From Deltaproteobacteria bacterium (GTDB lineage Bacteria; SAR324; JACQKK01): a stretch of 64,000 nt of DNA. A program made the position numbers and the translations under genes. Location of the stretch: assembly GCA_029858505.1 (NCBI GenBank), contig JAOUEW010000002.1, positions 292,851-356,850 on the forward strand, read 5' to 3'. Below the pieces are notes generated by a model that saw nothing but the letters and a program-made list of their open reading frames with translations, was not told where the DNA came from and ran no database searches. This document shows, in pieces, positions 27,261-35,758 of this stretch (position 1 is the stretch's first letter; each line of letters starts with the position of its first letter).

Positions 27261-27662
27261 GGTTGAAGCCCGAAGCATGGCCGCTGCGTGCCTTTGGGCG
27301 CGTGGAGGAAAGTCCGGGCTCCGCAGAGCAGGATGCTGGCTAACGGCCAGTGGGGGCAACCCCAAGGAAAGTGCCACAGAAAACAAACCGCCGATGGGGC
27401 GACCTGTGGCAACGCAGGCGCCCACAGGTAAGGGTGAAAAGGTGGGGGCCATTTCGGCCTTAATGTAAGAGCCCACCGCGGGCGTGGCGACACGACCGGC
27501 ACGGCAAACCCCATCCGGAGCAAGTCCAAGTAAGGCGGCGCTAAGGGTTGCTCGCCCAGCCGCCGGGTAGGACGCTCGAGGCGGCCGGCAACGGTCGTCC
27601 CAGATAAATGGCCATGGCTCCCCCTGGGGAGAACAGAACCCGGCTTACCGACGGCTTCAACC
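27261..27662 (+). ncRNA. rnpB: RNase P RNA (class A)
   Basis: About 402 bases. The ends pair as GGTTGAAGCC (27261-27270) with GGCTTCAACC at the 3' end (helix P1). Conserved cores are visible: GAGGAAAGTCCGGGCTCC, CAGGATGCTGGCTAACGGCCAG, AGTGCCACAGAAAA with AAACCGCCGATGG, AGGTAAGGGTGAAA, GGCACGG, CCGGAGCAAG, GGGTAGG and the 3' AGAACCCGGCTTA. Exact ends are set by the P1 pairing and may be off by a few bases. It forms the catalytic subunit that trims tRNA 5' ends, together with RnpA. Confidence 0.96.
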
Positions 27663-27968
27663 CCCCCCCTTCTTCCTCCTTCTTTCGTCTCTTTATCCTT
27701 CCGGTTCCTCGTATGTCTCCCCCCGGTTTTCCCTGCCCGGTGGTGTTGGATTTTCGTGTGGCGTGATCTATTTTCTAGGCTCTCTAATCCGTTGTATGTC
27801 TTGAACATCCACGCAATAGGTTTTTTATTGGCATGGGGGCGAAGCCCCCCCATCCAATCATCTCCATTCCCCTAAATTCATCCCTCAAGTTTTCTCTGAC
27901 CCAGCCGACAATTCTTCCAGGATGAGCAACATCCATGCTCAACAGATTTCTTCTTGGGAGAACCGGCG
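27663..27968. other. Region between rnpB and a small gene
   Basis: 306 bases. Pyrimidine-rich at first (27663-27720), then AT-rich. It includes a copy of the small hairpin GGGGGCGAAGCCCCC (27835-27849) preceded by TTTTTTATTGGCAT, a motif that recurs at 28688 and 36643. No gene is supported here. Confidence 0.6.
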
Positions 27969-28181
27969 ATGAAAACGAGCATTGACGAATACGCAGAGAT
28001 TTTTGGCGTGCACGAAACCGAGGACTTTGAGATGCGGGTCAACCGGGCGGCGGAGCGGGCCATTGCCGAGTTAGACCGGCTGGTGGCCGATGAGGTCAAA
28101 CTGCGCTTTGTGACCCACGTGTTTGCCCGGTCGATTGACCATATTTCGGACGTGTTGAAGGGGGCCCGGACGGTGAATTAA
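27969..28181 (+). CDS. Small uncharacterised protein
   Basis: A 70-residue acidic, charged, probably all-helical protein beginning MKTSIDEYAEIFGVHETEDFEMRVNRAAERAIAELDRLV. No family recognised. ATG 27969 has GGAG eight bases upstream, whereas the longer frame starts with TTG in a poor context. A strong terminator follows 27 bases after the stop, so it forms a single-gene unit. Confidence 0.65.
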   Translation: MKTSIDEYAEIFGVHETEDFEMRVNRAAERAIAELDRLVADEVKLRFVTHVFARSIDHISDVLKGARTVN

Positions 28182-28207
28182 TTCGCCCCGTTTCTCTGGT
28201 TCAACCC

Positions 28208-28253
28208 GCCCCTTCCCCTCCCGCGTTCGCGGTGCCGGGGGAAGGGGCTTTTT
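28208..28253 (+). terminator. Terminator after the small acidic gene
   Basis: An 11-base stem GCCCCTTCCCC/GGGGAAGGGGC with a GC-rich loop, followed by five Ts and CTT. Good canonical form. Confidence 0.85.
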
Positions 28254-28281
28254 CTTGTGCTGGGGTTGATTCCAACCGTGT

Positions 28282-28428
28282 TTATTTCATCCGTTTTTCT
28301 TCGGCGTTCAACTCGGCGGCCAGCCGTTGGCGGCGCTGCCCTTCCTTCATGCCAATGTTGTACCCCACCGAGCCAGCAATGGCCGCCAACACGCTGATTC
28401 CAACAATATGAATGGCCGCGATCATCAT
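28282..28428 (-). CDS. 48-residue single-helix membrane protein
   Basis: A 48-residue ORF that starts MMIAAIHIVGISVLAAIAGSV, a hydrophobic N-terminal helix (about 3-24), and ends with a charged helical tail (KEGQRRQRLAAELNAEEKRMK). GGAG sits ten bases upstream of ATG 28428 (GGAGAAGATTGTC), and the helix-plus-charged-tail form is typical of bacterial small membrane proteins. It lies convergent with the gene at 27969, 100 bases apart. Function unknown; support is by signal and ribosome site only. Confidence 0.55.
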   Translation of the reverse strand: MMIAAIHIVGISVLAAIAGSVGYNIGMKEGQRRQRLAAELNAEEKRMK

Positions 28429-28643
28429 GACAATCTTCTCCAAGAAAAGGGTGGACGATTCCCTAGGTTACCGTGTGGCGGGGTGGTCGATCAATGCTTG
28501 TTCGCGTTTTCCAAGTATATCAACAATGGGTGGGAGGGAAGATAAATAGCTCACCGGAAATAGATGTTCAGGAAGATAGGTGGGATTGGGAATATCATTC
28601 AGGGAAAAAAACAGACCGGATCAGCAGGTGGAATAAGAAAGCA

Positions 28644-28767
28644 GAGACTTCTGCATCACCCAGTTTTTTTCCGTGAAAAGGGGAAATGGGGGACGAAGCC
28701 CCCAATAAAAACATCTCCCTTCCCTGGGGGAAGGGGGATGGGAAAAAATAGGTGATGCAGGGGTCTC
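28644..28767. repeat. Palindromic MITE-like element with imperfect terminal inverted repeats
   Basis: 124 bases bounded by GAGAC-TT-CTGCATCACC (28644-28660) and its near-complement GGTGATGCAG-GG-GTCTC (28751-28767), 17 bases per end with two mismatched positions. Inside are hairpins around GGGGGACGAAGCCCCC (28688-28703) and the CCCTTCCCTGGGGGAAGGGGG region. A left-half copy occurs at 36606-36664. It has no coding capacity, so it could only be mobilised in trans. Confidence 0.7.
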
Positions 28768-28790
28768 AAGAAAAGAGTCTAAGACAAAAA

Positions 28791-28810
28791 AACCCGGCCT
28801 GGGCCGGGTT
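28791..28810. terminator. Bidirectional hairpin near tRNA-Asp
   Basis: AACCCGGCC/GGCCGGGTT with A-tract on one side (28785-28792) and seven Ts on the other, so it can terminate both strands. On the minus strand it lies 43 bases after the tRNA-Asp 3' end. Confidence 0.85.
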
Positions 28811-28852
28811 TTTTTCACTTGCAGTGGCTTCCGGATGTGTACTTTCCGTAGG

Positions 28853-28926
28853 CGGGGTTGACGGGACTCGAACCCGCGGCCTCCGCTGTGACAGAGCGGC
28901 GTTATAACCAGCTTAACTACAACCCC
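28853..28926 (-). tRNA. tRNA-Asp (GTC)
   Basis: A 74-base cloverleaf read on the minus strand, with acceptor GGGGTTG/CAACCCC, discriminator G, D arm GTTA...TAAC, anticodon stem CCGCT/AGCGG with loop CTGTCAC (anticodon GTC), and T arm GCGGG TTCGAGT CCCGT. The CCA end is not encoded. Confidence 0.96.
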
Positions 28927-29049
28927 GTGTAAACCAGCCCCACCCCATGTTCGCTGGGAATGTCGTTCGCCGGAAATCATTCCGAGAATCCATCTTCCGG
29001 CGCTTGAGGAACAGGCATTCCACAATTAAACCCTGGCGTTGTTTTTTTG

Positions 29050-30624
29050 TCAATCTGTCGGTGGAAAGTCTTCCGTGGCATCGCTGCGCCGGGCCGCCGC
29101 CTTCAGGGCCCCCCGGTTGGCCTTGCCGCTGGTGGTGCGGGGGAAGTGTTCGGGGAAGACCCAGCGGGTGGGGCATTTGTAATGGGCCAGCCGGTCGCGG
29201 CAATGGTGCTCCAATTCTTGGGCGGGGTGGTCCATTTTACCGGGGATGACCAGCAGGAAAGCCACAGGGGTTTCTCCCCATTGCTCATCCGGGGCCCCCA
29301 CCACCACAACCTCGAGCACGGCTGGGTGATCCAGCAGAACCCGCTCTACCTCGGCGGGGTACACGTTCATGCCGCCCGAGATGATGAGATCGGTTTTGCG
29401 GCCCGCCAGGGTGTAAGAGCCGTCTGGTTCCCGTCGGGCCAGGTCCCCAGTGCGGCCCCACCCCCTGCCAAAGGCGAAATACTCCCCGGTGGCTTCCGGG
29501 TTGCCATGATATCCGTTCATCAAGTAGGGGGTGCGGGCCGTGATTTCCCCGGCCTGCCCAGGGGGAACTTCCTTTCCGGTGGAATCCACCAGCCGGATGT
29601 CTACCCGTGGGTCTGGCCAGCCCAGGGAGTGGGGATTGGCGGCCATTTGTTCGTGGTGCAGGCCCAGCAAAAAGCCGGTTTCGGTCTGCCCGAACCCCTG
29701 AAACATGCGGGCCCGGGGAAAGGCCGCCGCCAGCCGGTGAGCCAGTCCAGCGGGTGAGGGTTCTCCCCCGAACACGATCATTCTTAATTCTGGGGCTTTC
29801 AGGGTCAGGCCCTGTGCTGCCGATTCATCCAGCAGCCGCCGTAGCTGGGTGGGTACCATGGGCAGATGGGTGATGCCGTCTTGGGCCAGGGCGGCGGCCA
29901 CGGCCTGGGCTTGGAACCCCTCTTGCTGCTGCACCACCCCCCCCACCAGCGGCACGGCGGTGAGGTTGAGCCATTGCCCAAAATGGTGGCATAGAGCCAG
30001 GGAACTGAGGACCCGGTCTCCCATTCGCAGCCCCAGGTTGAGGGCATGGGTTTGGGCTAGGTTGAATTTGGACTGATGGCTGACCCGCACCCCTTTGGGC
30101 CGGCCCGTGGTGCCGCTGGTGAACAGCAGTTGAAACACATCGGTGGGTACCCCAAAGGAAGGCAGGGGAAAGGGCCGGTCTGGGGTGTTGGCCACAAAGG
30201 TTTCCCAGGGAGTGGCCCAGGGGGGGGCTTGCCGCCGGTCCAGCCATATCCAGGATGTTTGGGGAAACCCCTCCCGAACCTTGGCGGCGGCTTCGGCCCC
30301 GTGGTGGTCCACGAACATCACGCCAGCGCCAGACAACCGTATTCCCCAGGCGGTTTCATCGGGGCTCCAGCGGGGGTTCAGGTGGGCCAGCACCAAACCC
30401 GCCTTGGCGGCGGCAAAGTGCAGGGCGGCATACCGGGCCGAGGGCATGGCCATCACCCCGATCATGGTTCCTGGCGGGTTGGCTCCCTGCCGGGTAAGGG
30501 CAAAGGCCGCCCGCCGGGCCAGGGACTCCATCTCTCCGTATAGGGTTTCCTCTCCTCCCTGCCGCCAGTAGGGCGCGTGGGGATGGGTTTGGGCACGGTG
30601 GGCCAACAGGTCGCCAATCAACAT
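29050..30624 (-). CDS. AMP-dependent acyl-CoA synthetase/ligase family protein
   Basis: A 524-residue adenylating enzyme. The A3 motif LLFTSGTTGRPKGVRVSHQ, the YxxTE-like FGQTETGF region, GRTGDLARREPDGSYTLAGR, and the C-terminal catalytic lysine region PRTTSGKANR are in order. These enzymes activate carboxylic acids through an acyl-AMP; the substrate is unclear. MenE (o-succinylbenzoyl-CoA ligase) is one candidate, since menD and menH lie 9 kb away, but nothing in the sequence separates it from fatty acyl ligases. ATG 30624 follows AGGG by eight bases; ATG 30672 is an alternative. Confidence 0.85.
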   Translation of the reverse strand: MLIGDLLAHRAQTHPHAPYWRQGGEETLYGEMESLARRAAFALTRQGANPPGTMIGVMAMPSARYAALHFAAAKAGLVLAHLNPRWSPDETAWGIRLSGAGVMFVDHHGAEAAAKVREGFPQTSWIWLDRRQAPPWATPWETFVANTPDRPFPLPSFGVPTDVFQLLFTSGTTGRPKGVRVSHQSKFNLAQTHALNLGLRMGDRVLSSLALCHHFGQWLNLTAVPLVGGVVQQQEGFQAQAVAAALAQDGITHLPMVPTQLRRLLDESAAQGLTLKAPELRMIVFGGEPSPAGLAHRLAAAFPRARMFQGFGQTETGFLLGLHHEQMAANPHSLGWPDPRVDIRLVDSTGKEVPPGQAGEITARTPYLMNGYHGNPEATGEYFAFGRGWGRTGDLARREPDGSYTLAGRKTDLIISGGMNVYPAEVERVLLDHPAVLEVVVVGAPDEQWGETPVAFLLVIPGKMDHPAQELEHHCRDRLAHYKCPTRWVFPEHFPRTTSGKANRGALKAAARRSDATEDFPPTD

Positions 30625-30683
30625 GGGGGTACCCTGAGGAAGAGGAAACCATGAAACGCCTTCTACTCCCATCGTAATGGAAA

Positions 30684-31283
30684 TCAGGGAAGGGGAAAAG
30701 GGCTAGACAATCCTGTGACACGGCGGGCGGTATGGTGCAGCTTCAGTTTTTTAATGTCAGTCAGCCATTGCTCCAGGCTGACCGGCGGGTGGCTCAACCC
30801 GGCGATGTGTTGGCGGACGACTTCCAGGAACGGTTCTGGGTGAGACTCCAACAGTTCCGTTAGAAACCGGTCCGGGGTTTGGGCGGTCAACCCCAGGGGG
30901 GCCAAACGTTTCTTGGGAAAATCCCTCAGGTTGTAGGTCAGAATGATCCCGTGGGTGGCGGGTGAAGAGAAAAGACTATGCCAAGCCGCCGCGACCACGT
31001 GCCGGTCCTGCCGGTCGGGGAGGGTAATGCCCTCCACCCGGCTGGCATATCCGCTCACCAGGCCCTCCGGAACGCTGTCGTTCATGGCTTCCCGGGCGGC
31101 GTCTAGCTCCCGGCGGTCCGGCTCTTTGCCCGTGTTCAGCCGCGCCAGAATCCACTCCTCCTGCACTTCCCGGCTCCAGCGGGGGCGGCACAGACCGGCC
31201 TTCCCCAACCGCACCAGCAAATCCCGCAGCAGGGGAGAAAACAGAACGCAGGCGTCGAGAAAAACCAGGGGAGGGGGATTCAT
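30684..31283 (-). CDS. PIN-domain protein (PIN_3-like), possible toxin or RNase
   Basis: A 199-residue protein with a PIN fold: LVFLDACVLFSPL at the N-terminus (first acidic ligand), an EVQEEWI helix, DRQDRHVVAAA (acidic pair) and ILTYNLRDFP (last acidic residue). This matches metal-dependent RNases such as VapC relatives. The C-terminal 60 residues are an extra helical region. No antitoxin-like gene lies next to it, so it is either a solitary PIN or part of a split system. Its ATG lies 20 bases beyond the ahcY terminator stem on the same strand, with no clear ribosome site. Confidence 0.75.
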   Translation of the reverse strand: MNPPPLVFLDACVLFSPLLRDLLVRLGKAGLCRPRWSREVQEEWILARLNTGKEPDRRELDAAREAMNDSVPEGLVSGYASRVEGITLPDRQDRHVVAAAWHSLFSSPATHGIILTYNLRDFPKKRLAPLGLTAQTPDRFLTELLESHPEPFLEVVRQHIAGLSHPPVSLEQWLTDIKKLKLHHTARRVTGLSSPFPLP

Positions 31284-31303
31284 GAGCTTTCGGGTAAAAA
31301 AAT

Positions 31304-31327
31304 ACCCGCCGGAGAAAACCGGCGGGT
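31304..31327 (-). terminator. ahcY terminator
   Basis: On the minus strand ACCCGCCGG/CCGGCGGGT with a six-base loop is followed by ATTTTTTTACCC. It lies 31 bases after the ahcY stop and 20 bases before the PIN-gene start. Confidence 0.85.
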
Positions 31328-31358
31328 GATTCAAGCCAAGAAACCGCGGGCTTGTGAA

Positions 31359-32654
31359 TTAATACCGGTAGTATTCCGGTTTATAGGGGCCGTTCACGTC
31401 AATTCCCAGGTAATCGGCCTGGGCTTTGGTGAGGGTATCCAGTTCCACTCCCAGTTTTTTCAAGTGCAGCCGGGCCACTTTTTCGTCCAAGAATTTCGGC
31501 AGCACATACACTTTGTTTTCGTACTTGGCGTGGTTGTTCCACAGTTCAATCTGGGCCAGCACCTGGTTGGTGAAACTGGTCGACATCACAAAACTGGGGT
31601 GACCCGTGGCGCAGCCCAGGTTCACCAAGCGGCCTTCCGCCAGCACGGTGATGCACTTGCCGTTCGGCCAGATGTATTGATCGACCTGAGGCTTGATGGT
31701 CACCTTCTTCAGGGTTTCATCGTGGTTCAAGGCGCCCACTTCAATTTCAGAGTCGAAGTGTCCAATGTTGCACACGATGGCCTGGTTTTTCATGGAGTCC
31801 ATCTGCTTTTTGGTAATGGCACTGACGCACCCGGTGGCGGTGACGAAGATGTCGCCGATTTTGGCGGCGTCATCCATTTTCATCACGGTGTAGCCTTCCA
31901 TGGCGGCTTGCAGGGCGCAAATGGGGTCCACCTCGGTAATGATGACCTTGCCCCCCAGCCCCTTAAAGGCCTGGGCCGAGCCCTTGCCCACGTCGCCATA
32001 ACCAGCCACCACGCACACCTTGCCGGCGATCATCACGTCGGTGGCCCGCTTGATGCCGTCCATCAGCGATTCGCGGATGCCGTAGAGGTTATCGAACTTG
32101 CTCTTGGTCACCGAGTCGTTCACGTTGAAGGCGGGCACTTTCAACTCGCCTTTTTCCACCATTTGGTACAGGCGGTGAACGCCGGTGGTGGTTTCTTCGG
32201 AAATGCCTTTGATGTGGGCCAGCAGGTCTTTGCGCTTTTCGTGAACCACCAGGGTCAGGTCGCCCCCGTCATCCAGAATCATGTTGGGGGGTTCGTTGGC
32301 CGGCCATTCCAGGGTGCGGTCGATGCACCACCAGTATTCCTCTTCGGTTTCACCCTTCCAGGCAAACACGGGAATGCCCGCGGCGGCGATGGCGGCGGCG
32401 GCGTGGTCTTGGGTAGAGAAAATGTTGCAGGAAGACCAGCGCACTTTGGCGCCCAGGGCGGTCAGGGTTTCAATCAGCACGGCGGTTTGGATGGTCATGT
32501 GCAGACAACCCAAAATGCGGGCACCCTTCAGGGGCTGCTTGTTCTTGTATTCTTCCCGCAGGGCCATCAGGCCGGGCATTTCGGTTTCAGCAATTTCAAT
32601 TTCTTTGCGGCCCCATTCGGCCAGCCCGATGTCTTTGACTTTGTAATCCGCCAT
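31359..32654 (-). CDS. ahcY: Adenosylhomocysteinase (S-adenosylhomocysteine hydrolase)
   Basis: A 431-residue NAD-dependent enzyme that splits SAH to homocysteine and adenosine, relieving product inhibition of methyltransferases. Family hallmarks are [16 protein letters not shown] near the N-terminus, the [17 protein letters not shown] loop, the [10 protein letters not shown] segment and the C-terminal KPEYYRY, which contributes to the active site of the neighbouring subunit. ATG 32654 has GGAG ten bases upstream and matches the family N-terminus; the longer frame from 32732 does not. Confidence 0.97.
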   Translation of the reverse strand: MADYKVKDIGLAEWGRKEIEIAETEMPGLMALREEYKNKQPLKGARILGCLHMTIQTAVLIETLTALGAKVRWSSCNIFSTQDHAAAAIAAAGIPVFAWKGETEEEYWWCIDRTLEWPANEPPNMILDDGGDLTLVVHEKRKDLLAHIKGISEETTTGVHRLYQMVEKGELKVPAFNVNDSVTKSKFDNLYGIRESLMDGIKRATDVMIAGKVCVVAGYGDVGKGSAQAFKGLGGKVIITEVDPICALQAAMEGYTVMKMDDAAKIGDIFVTATGCVSAITKKQMDSMKNQAIVCNIGHFDSEIEVGALNHDETLKKVTIKPQVDQYIWPNGKCITVLAEGRLVNLGCATGHPSFVMSTSFTNQVLAQIELWNNHAKYENKVYVLPKFLDEKVARLHLKKLGVELDTLTKAQADYLGIDVNGPYKPEYYRY

Positions 32655-32756
32655 GAATGCTTTGCTCCAAACGTGTGGGGGGAACCCTCCCGGAAGAGGG
32701 CCGGATGAGGGATGGTTCGTTTTGTCCCGCAAATGGCGGGAAACTTACAGTGTTAT

Positions 32757-32785
32757 AGTGTATGGGCTGGGGCCGGGGCTGTCAA
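32757..32785 (-). promoter_or_regulatory. Sigma70-type promoter of ahcY
   Basis: On the minus strand TTGACA (32785-32780) and TACACT (32762-32757) are separated by 17 bases. The leader to the start codon would be about 95-100 bases and contains a stem CCCGCCATTTGCGGG. I looked for the SAH riboswitch consensus in the leader and did not find it. Confidence 0.75.
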
Positions 32786-32821
32786 ACCCATCCCGTGGGG
32801 GTGCCCACTGGTTTTGGCCCC

Positions 32822-34195
32822 TTAGCCGATGATTTTCCCCAACAGGGGAATGCCCAGAAAGGTGCCTAAACTGGCCCCAATGTTGGTGAGGGTCACCACC
32901 AGCAGCACCCGCACAATGCCGTTGCGCCAGAACCCCCGAAAAGTGGTGACATCGGTGGGGAGGGTTTCAAAGTCGGCCACCCGGGGCTTATGCACCAGGG
33001 CCTCGACCAGCCCCGCCACCCAGCCCGCGGCCAGCAAGGGGTGCAGGGTGGTGATGGGGGCGGCCAAAAAGGCCGACACAATGGTGAGGGGGTGGGCCAG
33101 GGCGGCAGCGGCCCCCAGGGCTCCCAGGGTGCCGGTGACCAGCACCCAGGTTTTCACCATTTCCCAACCGGCTTCGGGGCGGATGCCCAGGAAGCCGTAG
33201 GCAATCATGCCCAACACCATGGCGGGCAGCCCCCAGGTAAACAGTTTCCCCCAGTGAGAAGGCGGAGGATTTTTTTCCAACTCGGCCATTTCTTCCGCCG
33301 AGGCCGGGTGGTGCAGCCGCGGCAGAATGCCCGCCATGTGCCCGGCCCCCACCACCCCCACCACCCGTCGGCCGGGGGTGTGGGCGATTTTGTGGGCCAG
33401 GTAAGCGTCGCGCTCGTCAATCAGGGTGCGCTTGGCGGCGGGGAAGTGGGCGGCGAATTCCTCCATCACCTGGGAAAGCAGATCCGCTCCCTTCATGGCT
33501 TCCACTTCTTCTGCCGACAACTGTGGGGTGCCCACTAGGCTAGACACCAACTCTAGGGTCAACCGCCATTTGTCGCGCCAGCCCAGGGCCCGCCAAGTGC
33601 GCCGCAGGGTGATCTGCACGTCGCGGTCGGCTAGCTCTAAATGGGCTTTGTGTTTTTTGGCTTCCTCCATGGCCCGGATCATTTCGGCTCCGGGGCGGAT
33701 GTGCAGTTGCTCTCCCAGCCGCCGTTGGAAAGCCGAGAGCACCAAGTGGGCCAGCAGCAGCCCGGCTTGGCCCCGCCGCACCACCTGGAACAAATCGGTT
33801 TGCCGCCATTTGTCGGGGTTGGTCAGGGATTCATGGCGAGAGGCGCACAGCTCCACGGCCACGCCATCGGGTTTCAGGGCGGCAATCACCCGGCTGACTT
33901 CTTCCTCGCTGGCCCGAGAGACATGGGCGGTGCCAAGCAGGTAGATGGTCTTCCCCTTTAGCTCGATGGTTTTCAGGTGGGGTGAAAGGGGCACTGGCCC
34001 TCGACTCGTTTTTTTGCGGGCGGGTTGGGGAGTTTCTTTGGCTTTAGCCGATGTTTTTGACGCTATTTTATTTACTGCTTTTTTCCCGGTAGTTTTTAGA
34101 GCCGTTGTTTTAGCAAGGGCTTTTTTCGCGGGTATTTTTTTCGCGGGTATTATTTTCACCGGGGATTTCCCGGCGGGTTTTTTCTGCACGGCCAT
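32822..34195 (-). CDS. TraB-family protein with a histone-H1-like N-terminal tail
   Basis: A 457-residue protein. Residues 1-70 are Lys/Ala/Pro-rich with repeated PAKK-type units, like eukaryotic H1 and the AlgP tail. From about 74 the TraB domain begins (IELKGKTIYLLGTAHVSRASEEEV, with the GTAHVS motif, VELC, and the GVVGAGHMAGI segment near 300). Four to five hydrophobic segments follow (about 315-455), typical of membrane TraB members. TraB proteins have been linked to pheromone shutdown and related peptides, but bacterial roles are poorly known. ATG 34195 shares one base with the mpl stop. Confidence 0.85.
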   Translation of the reverse strand: MAVQKKPAGKSPVKIIPAKKIPAKKALAKTTALKTTGKKAVNKIASKTSAKAKETPQPARKKTSRGPVPLSPHLKTIELKGKTIYLLGTAHVSRASEEEVSRVIAALKPDGVAVELCASRHESLTNPDKWRQTDLFQVVRRGQAGLLLAHLVLSAFQRRLGEQLHIRPGAEMIRAMEEAKKHKAHLELADRDVQITLRRTWRALGWRDKWRLTLELVSSLVGTPQLSAEEVEAMKGADLLSQVMEEFAAHFPAAKRTLIDERDAYLAHKIAHTPGRRVVGVVGAGHMAGILPRLHHPASAEEMAELEKNPPPSHWGKLFTWGLPAMVLGMIAYGFLGIRPEAGWEMVKTWVLVTGTLGALGAAAALAHPLTIVSAFLAAPITTLHPLLAAGWVAGLVEALVHKPRVADFETLPTDVTTFRGFWRNGIVRVLLVVTLTNIGASLGTFLGIPLLGKIIG

Positions 34196-35643
34196 CAGCG
34201 TGTTCCTCCCTGGGTGTTTCGTTGAGCCAGCCTATCCAGCAGCCGCTGGTGAATGTTGTCGAACCCGCCGTTGGACATCACCAACACGGTGTCGCCGGGG
34301 GTGGTTTCTTGTTCCAGCACGGCCAAGATTTCATCGGTAGAACCCAGGGCCCGCGCGGGGGTGCCCCCGGCTTGGGTGTCCTCGGCCACCCGGCGGGTGT
34401 CGAGCAGTTGGTTGGCCGACGCGTTGGCCGGGCGGAACGGGGGCGCCAGCAGCACCTGCCCGGCCCCCCAAAAGGCCTGGCCCCATTCGGTTTGGAACCG
34501 GCTGGAACGGGCGGTGAAACTTCTGGGTTCAAACACGGCCCACAGGGTCCCCTCTGGGTAGCGCTGCCGCACCCCTTTTAGGGTCAACCGCACGGCGGTG
34601 GGGTGGTGGGCAAAGTCGTCCAGCACCCGCACGCCTCCGGCCACCCCCCGCAGTTCCTGGCGGCGCTTGACCCCCTGAAAGCTGGCCAGGGCGGCGGCCA
34701 CCTGGGCCGGGGCATGGCCCAACCGGATCAGGGCGATCATCACCGCGGCGGCGTTGAGGGCGTTGTAGTCTCCCCCCAGGGGGAAGAACCAGGAATCCTC
34801 TCGGCCTTCCCAGCGGGTGGTGAAGCGCACCCCATCGGGGCCGGTTTGGGTGTGGGTCAGGCGGCAGCCAGCGCCTTCCTCCAGGCCATAGGTCACCACC
34901 GGGCAGGGCAGGGCCCCCTGGGCAGACAGTTCCGCCACCAGTTCCCGGGCGCCGGGGTCATCATGGCAGGCCACGATCAGGCCGTCGGCGGGCAGGCCCG
35001 TCAGCAGTTTGGCGAAATGCCCCCGGATGGTGTCCAGGCTGTCATAAATATCGGCGTGGTCAAATTCCAAACTGGTGAACAACACCACCTTGGGGTGGTA
35101 TTTGAAAAACTTGGGGGTTTTGTCGAAGAAGGCGGTGTCATACTCGTCGCCTTCAATCACAAACCAGTCTCCACCCCCCACCCGGAAGTTGTCGGGGAAG
35201 TTTTTGGGAATGCCCCCGGTGAGAAAACCAGGGTCGGCCCCCAGTTCGACCAGGGCATGGGCGGCCAGGGTGGTGGTGGTGGTTTTGCCGTGGGTGCCCA
35301 CCACCGCCAGGGTGTTTCGCCCGGCGATGGCGAACCGGTACACCGCCTCGGCCATGGAAAGGTAGGGCAGCCCTTGGCTCATCACCGCCTGCACTTCGGG
35401 GTTGTCTCGGCGGATGACATTGCCCACTACCACCAGTTCCACTCCGGGGGGGATGTTTTCCGCCCGGTAGCCCCGGTTGTAGGCAATGCCCAGGCGGTCC
35501 AGTTGGTCGCTGATGGGGGGGTACACGTTTTCGTCGGTGCCGGTGACCACCGAGCCCTGGGCTTTCAGGGCCCCGGCCAGGGCCGCCATGGCCGTGCCGC
35601 AAATGCCCAGCAAATGAACATGTTTGGGTGGAGAGACAGTCAT
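34195..35643 (-). CDS. mpl: UDP-N-acetylmuramate:L-alanyl-gamma-D-glutamyl-meso-diaminopimelate ligase
   Basis: A 482-residue Mur ligase. Mpl reattaches recycled tripeptide to UDP-MurNAc. It is told from MurC by HLLGICGTAMAALAGALK at the start and the VYPPISDQL segment. The ATP site GTHGKTTTTTL, the EGDEYDTAFFD segment and the C-terminal Mur ligase domain follow. It overlaps the downstream TraB gene by one base (TGATG), so the two form an operon. Presence of Mpl implies a meso-DAP peptidoglycan and recycling, usual for Gram-negatives. Confidence 0.93.
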   Translation of the reverse strand: MTVSPPKHVHLLGICGTAMAALAGALKAQGSVVTGTDENVYPPISDQLDRLGIAYNRGYRAENIPPGVELVVVGNVIRRDNPEVQAVMSQGLPYLSMAEAVYRFAIAGRNTLAVVGTHGKTTTTTLAAHALVELGADPGFLTGGIPKNFPDNFRVGGGDWFVIEGDEYDTAFFDKTPKFFKYHPKVVLFTSLEFDHADIYDSLDTIRGHFAKLLTGLPADGLIVACHDDPGARELVAELSAQGALPCPVVTYGLEEGAGCRLTHTQTGPDGVRFTTRWEGREDSWFFPLGGDYNALNAAAVMIALIRLGHAPAQVAAALASFQGVKRRQELRGVAGGVRVLDDFAHHPTAVRLTLKGVRQRYPEGTLWAVFEPRSFTARSSRFQTEWGQAFWGAGQVLLAPPFRPANASANQLLDTRRVAEDTQAGGTPARALGSTDEILAVLEQETTPGDTVLVMSNGGFDNIHQRLLDRLAQRNTQGGTR

Positions 35644-35758
35644 GAGCGGCGGGGGTAGGTTCGTTGGGGTAGAGAATGATAAAATTCATGGATGACGTGC
35701 CCCCAGGGTATGCCATAAGATGGGGGTTCGGCAATCATGCCTTTCATCTCAGGTGCCC

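Noticed and set aside
31326-32708. 460-codon open frame on the plus strand
   Set aside because: Antisense shadow of ahcY; Gly/His-rich and without homologous features.
32655-32756. SAH riboswitch in the ahcY leader
   Set aside because: I looked for the GAGGAGCGCTGC-type core and pairing; it was not found, although the leader is structured.
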